Of a DNA stretch of 41,705 nt, positions 41,301 through 41,705 are shown in pieces. This stretch comes from Methylobacterium pseudosasicola (GTDB taxonomy: Bacteria > Pseudomonadota > Alphaproteobacteria > Rhizobiales > Beijerinckiaceae), in the NCBI RefSeq assembly GCF_900114535.1, contig NZ_FOTK01000038.1, positions 17,721-59,425 on the forward strand, given 5' to 3'. Within the stretch, counting starts at the first letter, position 1, and every line of letters starts with the position of its first letter. Both the position numbers and the translations under genes were made by a program. Below the pieces are notes generated by a model, which searched no databases, was not told the DNA's origin, and saw only the letters and a program-made list of their open reading frames with translations.

Positions 41301-41705
41301 TCAATGAAGACGGCCCTCGGGGTCCGGGGACGCCATTTGTCGGGCGAGCAGCATACCCGCCGCCGCCAACGCCTGCTGTAGCACCGGCAACATTTCATGC
41401 GCATGATCTTGTTCGATCAGCCCATGGGCCATCAGCAAGTGATCTGCGACGAGTTCGAGCGTCGAGCCCGGAGGTGTCGTCGCGTTCATGGGCGGCGGAA
41501 CGAAGCGCGCGAGCGTGCCGTAGGCGGTCAGAGGTTCAGAGCCGCTGGTACTGATCTCCGTCAACGATCCGAGATAGCCGAGGAAGGTCCGATCCGGCGG
41601 CCCGTAGGAGGGTATGGCACCGATCAGGACCCAGGCGTAGCTCCCGTCAGCCCGGCGCAGCCGCAGGCGCAAGCTGTACTCGCTCTGCTGATCTCTGGCG
41701 CTGCG
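41301..41705 (-). CDS. PAS-domain protein (5' end outside the window)
   Basis: An in-frame segment of 134 residues running off the window end. It starts within a PAS/PAC motif (SEYSLRLRLRRADGSYAWVL, then YLGSLTEI), followed by a helical tail (LELVADHLLMAHGLIEQDHA, then EMLPVLQQALAAAGMLLARQ). The visible part has no kinase domain and ends after the tail. It may be a short PAS protein like its neighbour at 40236. Confidence 0.75.
   Translation of the reverse strand, partial: RSARDQQSEYSLRLRLRRADGSYAWVLIGAIPSYGPPDRTFLGYLGSLTEISTSGSEPLTAYGTLARFVPPPMNATTPPGSTLELVADHLLMAHGLIEQDHAHEMLPVLQQALAAAGMLLARQMASPDPEGRLH

Overview
This is a GC-rich window with alphaproteobacterial gene content. Several intergenic repeats (the GCATCGTC..GACGATGC element at 7208-7253, the CCAAAGGGC/GCCCTTTGG element near 22270, the pyrimidine-rich palindrome at 8574-8690) look like those I associate with Methylobacterium/Methylorubrum. 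That assignment is from recollection, not from a search.

Layout. Positions 1-522 hold the end of an FtsX/MacB-type permease and a stand-alone LuxR-type helix-turn-helix protein. Positions 536-3615 (minus) hold a Gly/Asn-rich exported protein, a class A acid phosphatase and an MFS transporter. Positions 3975-11680 (plus) hold an SDR oxidoreductase, an FCD-type GntR regulator, and a branched-chain-amino-acid-type ABC transporter operon (LivG, LivF, substrate-binding protein, LivH, LivM) ending in a DapA/NAL-superfamily lyase. The binding-protein gene is split by one extra G in a G7 tract. The GntR gene and the transporter operon share the upstream word ATACAATCTAC. Positions 11770-14334 hold small exported or hypothetical proteins, three of which carry an [IV]CxGC motif.

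Positions 14406-24321 (plus) hold a LysR regulator and what looks like one long catabolic operon: SDR, split transketolase (two subunits), an L-threonate-dehydrogenase-like enzyme, a TRAP transporter (DctP plus fused DctQM) and a full-length transketolase. Positions 24336-27363 (minus) hold an acyl-CoA ligase and a second DctP with no permease beside it. The substrate is probably a small polyhydroxylated acid or ketose, but the sequence does not fix it.

From about 27.7 kb the window looks like accessory DNA. Positions 27779-30967 (minus) hold three genes: a protein with a PD-(D/E)XK-like signature, a small helical protein, and a Lon-like AAA+ ATPase with no protease domain. This is the best candidate here for an undescribed system. 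Upstream lie twin hairpins with identical loops (31286-31333) and an AT-rich stretch (about 31.7-32.3 kb) with a palindrome next to a TATAAT box. A phosphohexomutase gene follows. Next come two adjacent IS3-family elements. The first has its orfB broken by two inverted copies of a short 'TTCGACA-GCTCA' repeat; the second looks intact. The window ends with a divergent pair of Crp/Fnr regulators, small hypothetical genes and two PAS-domain proteins, the last cut by the window edge.
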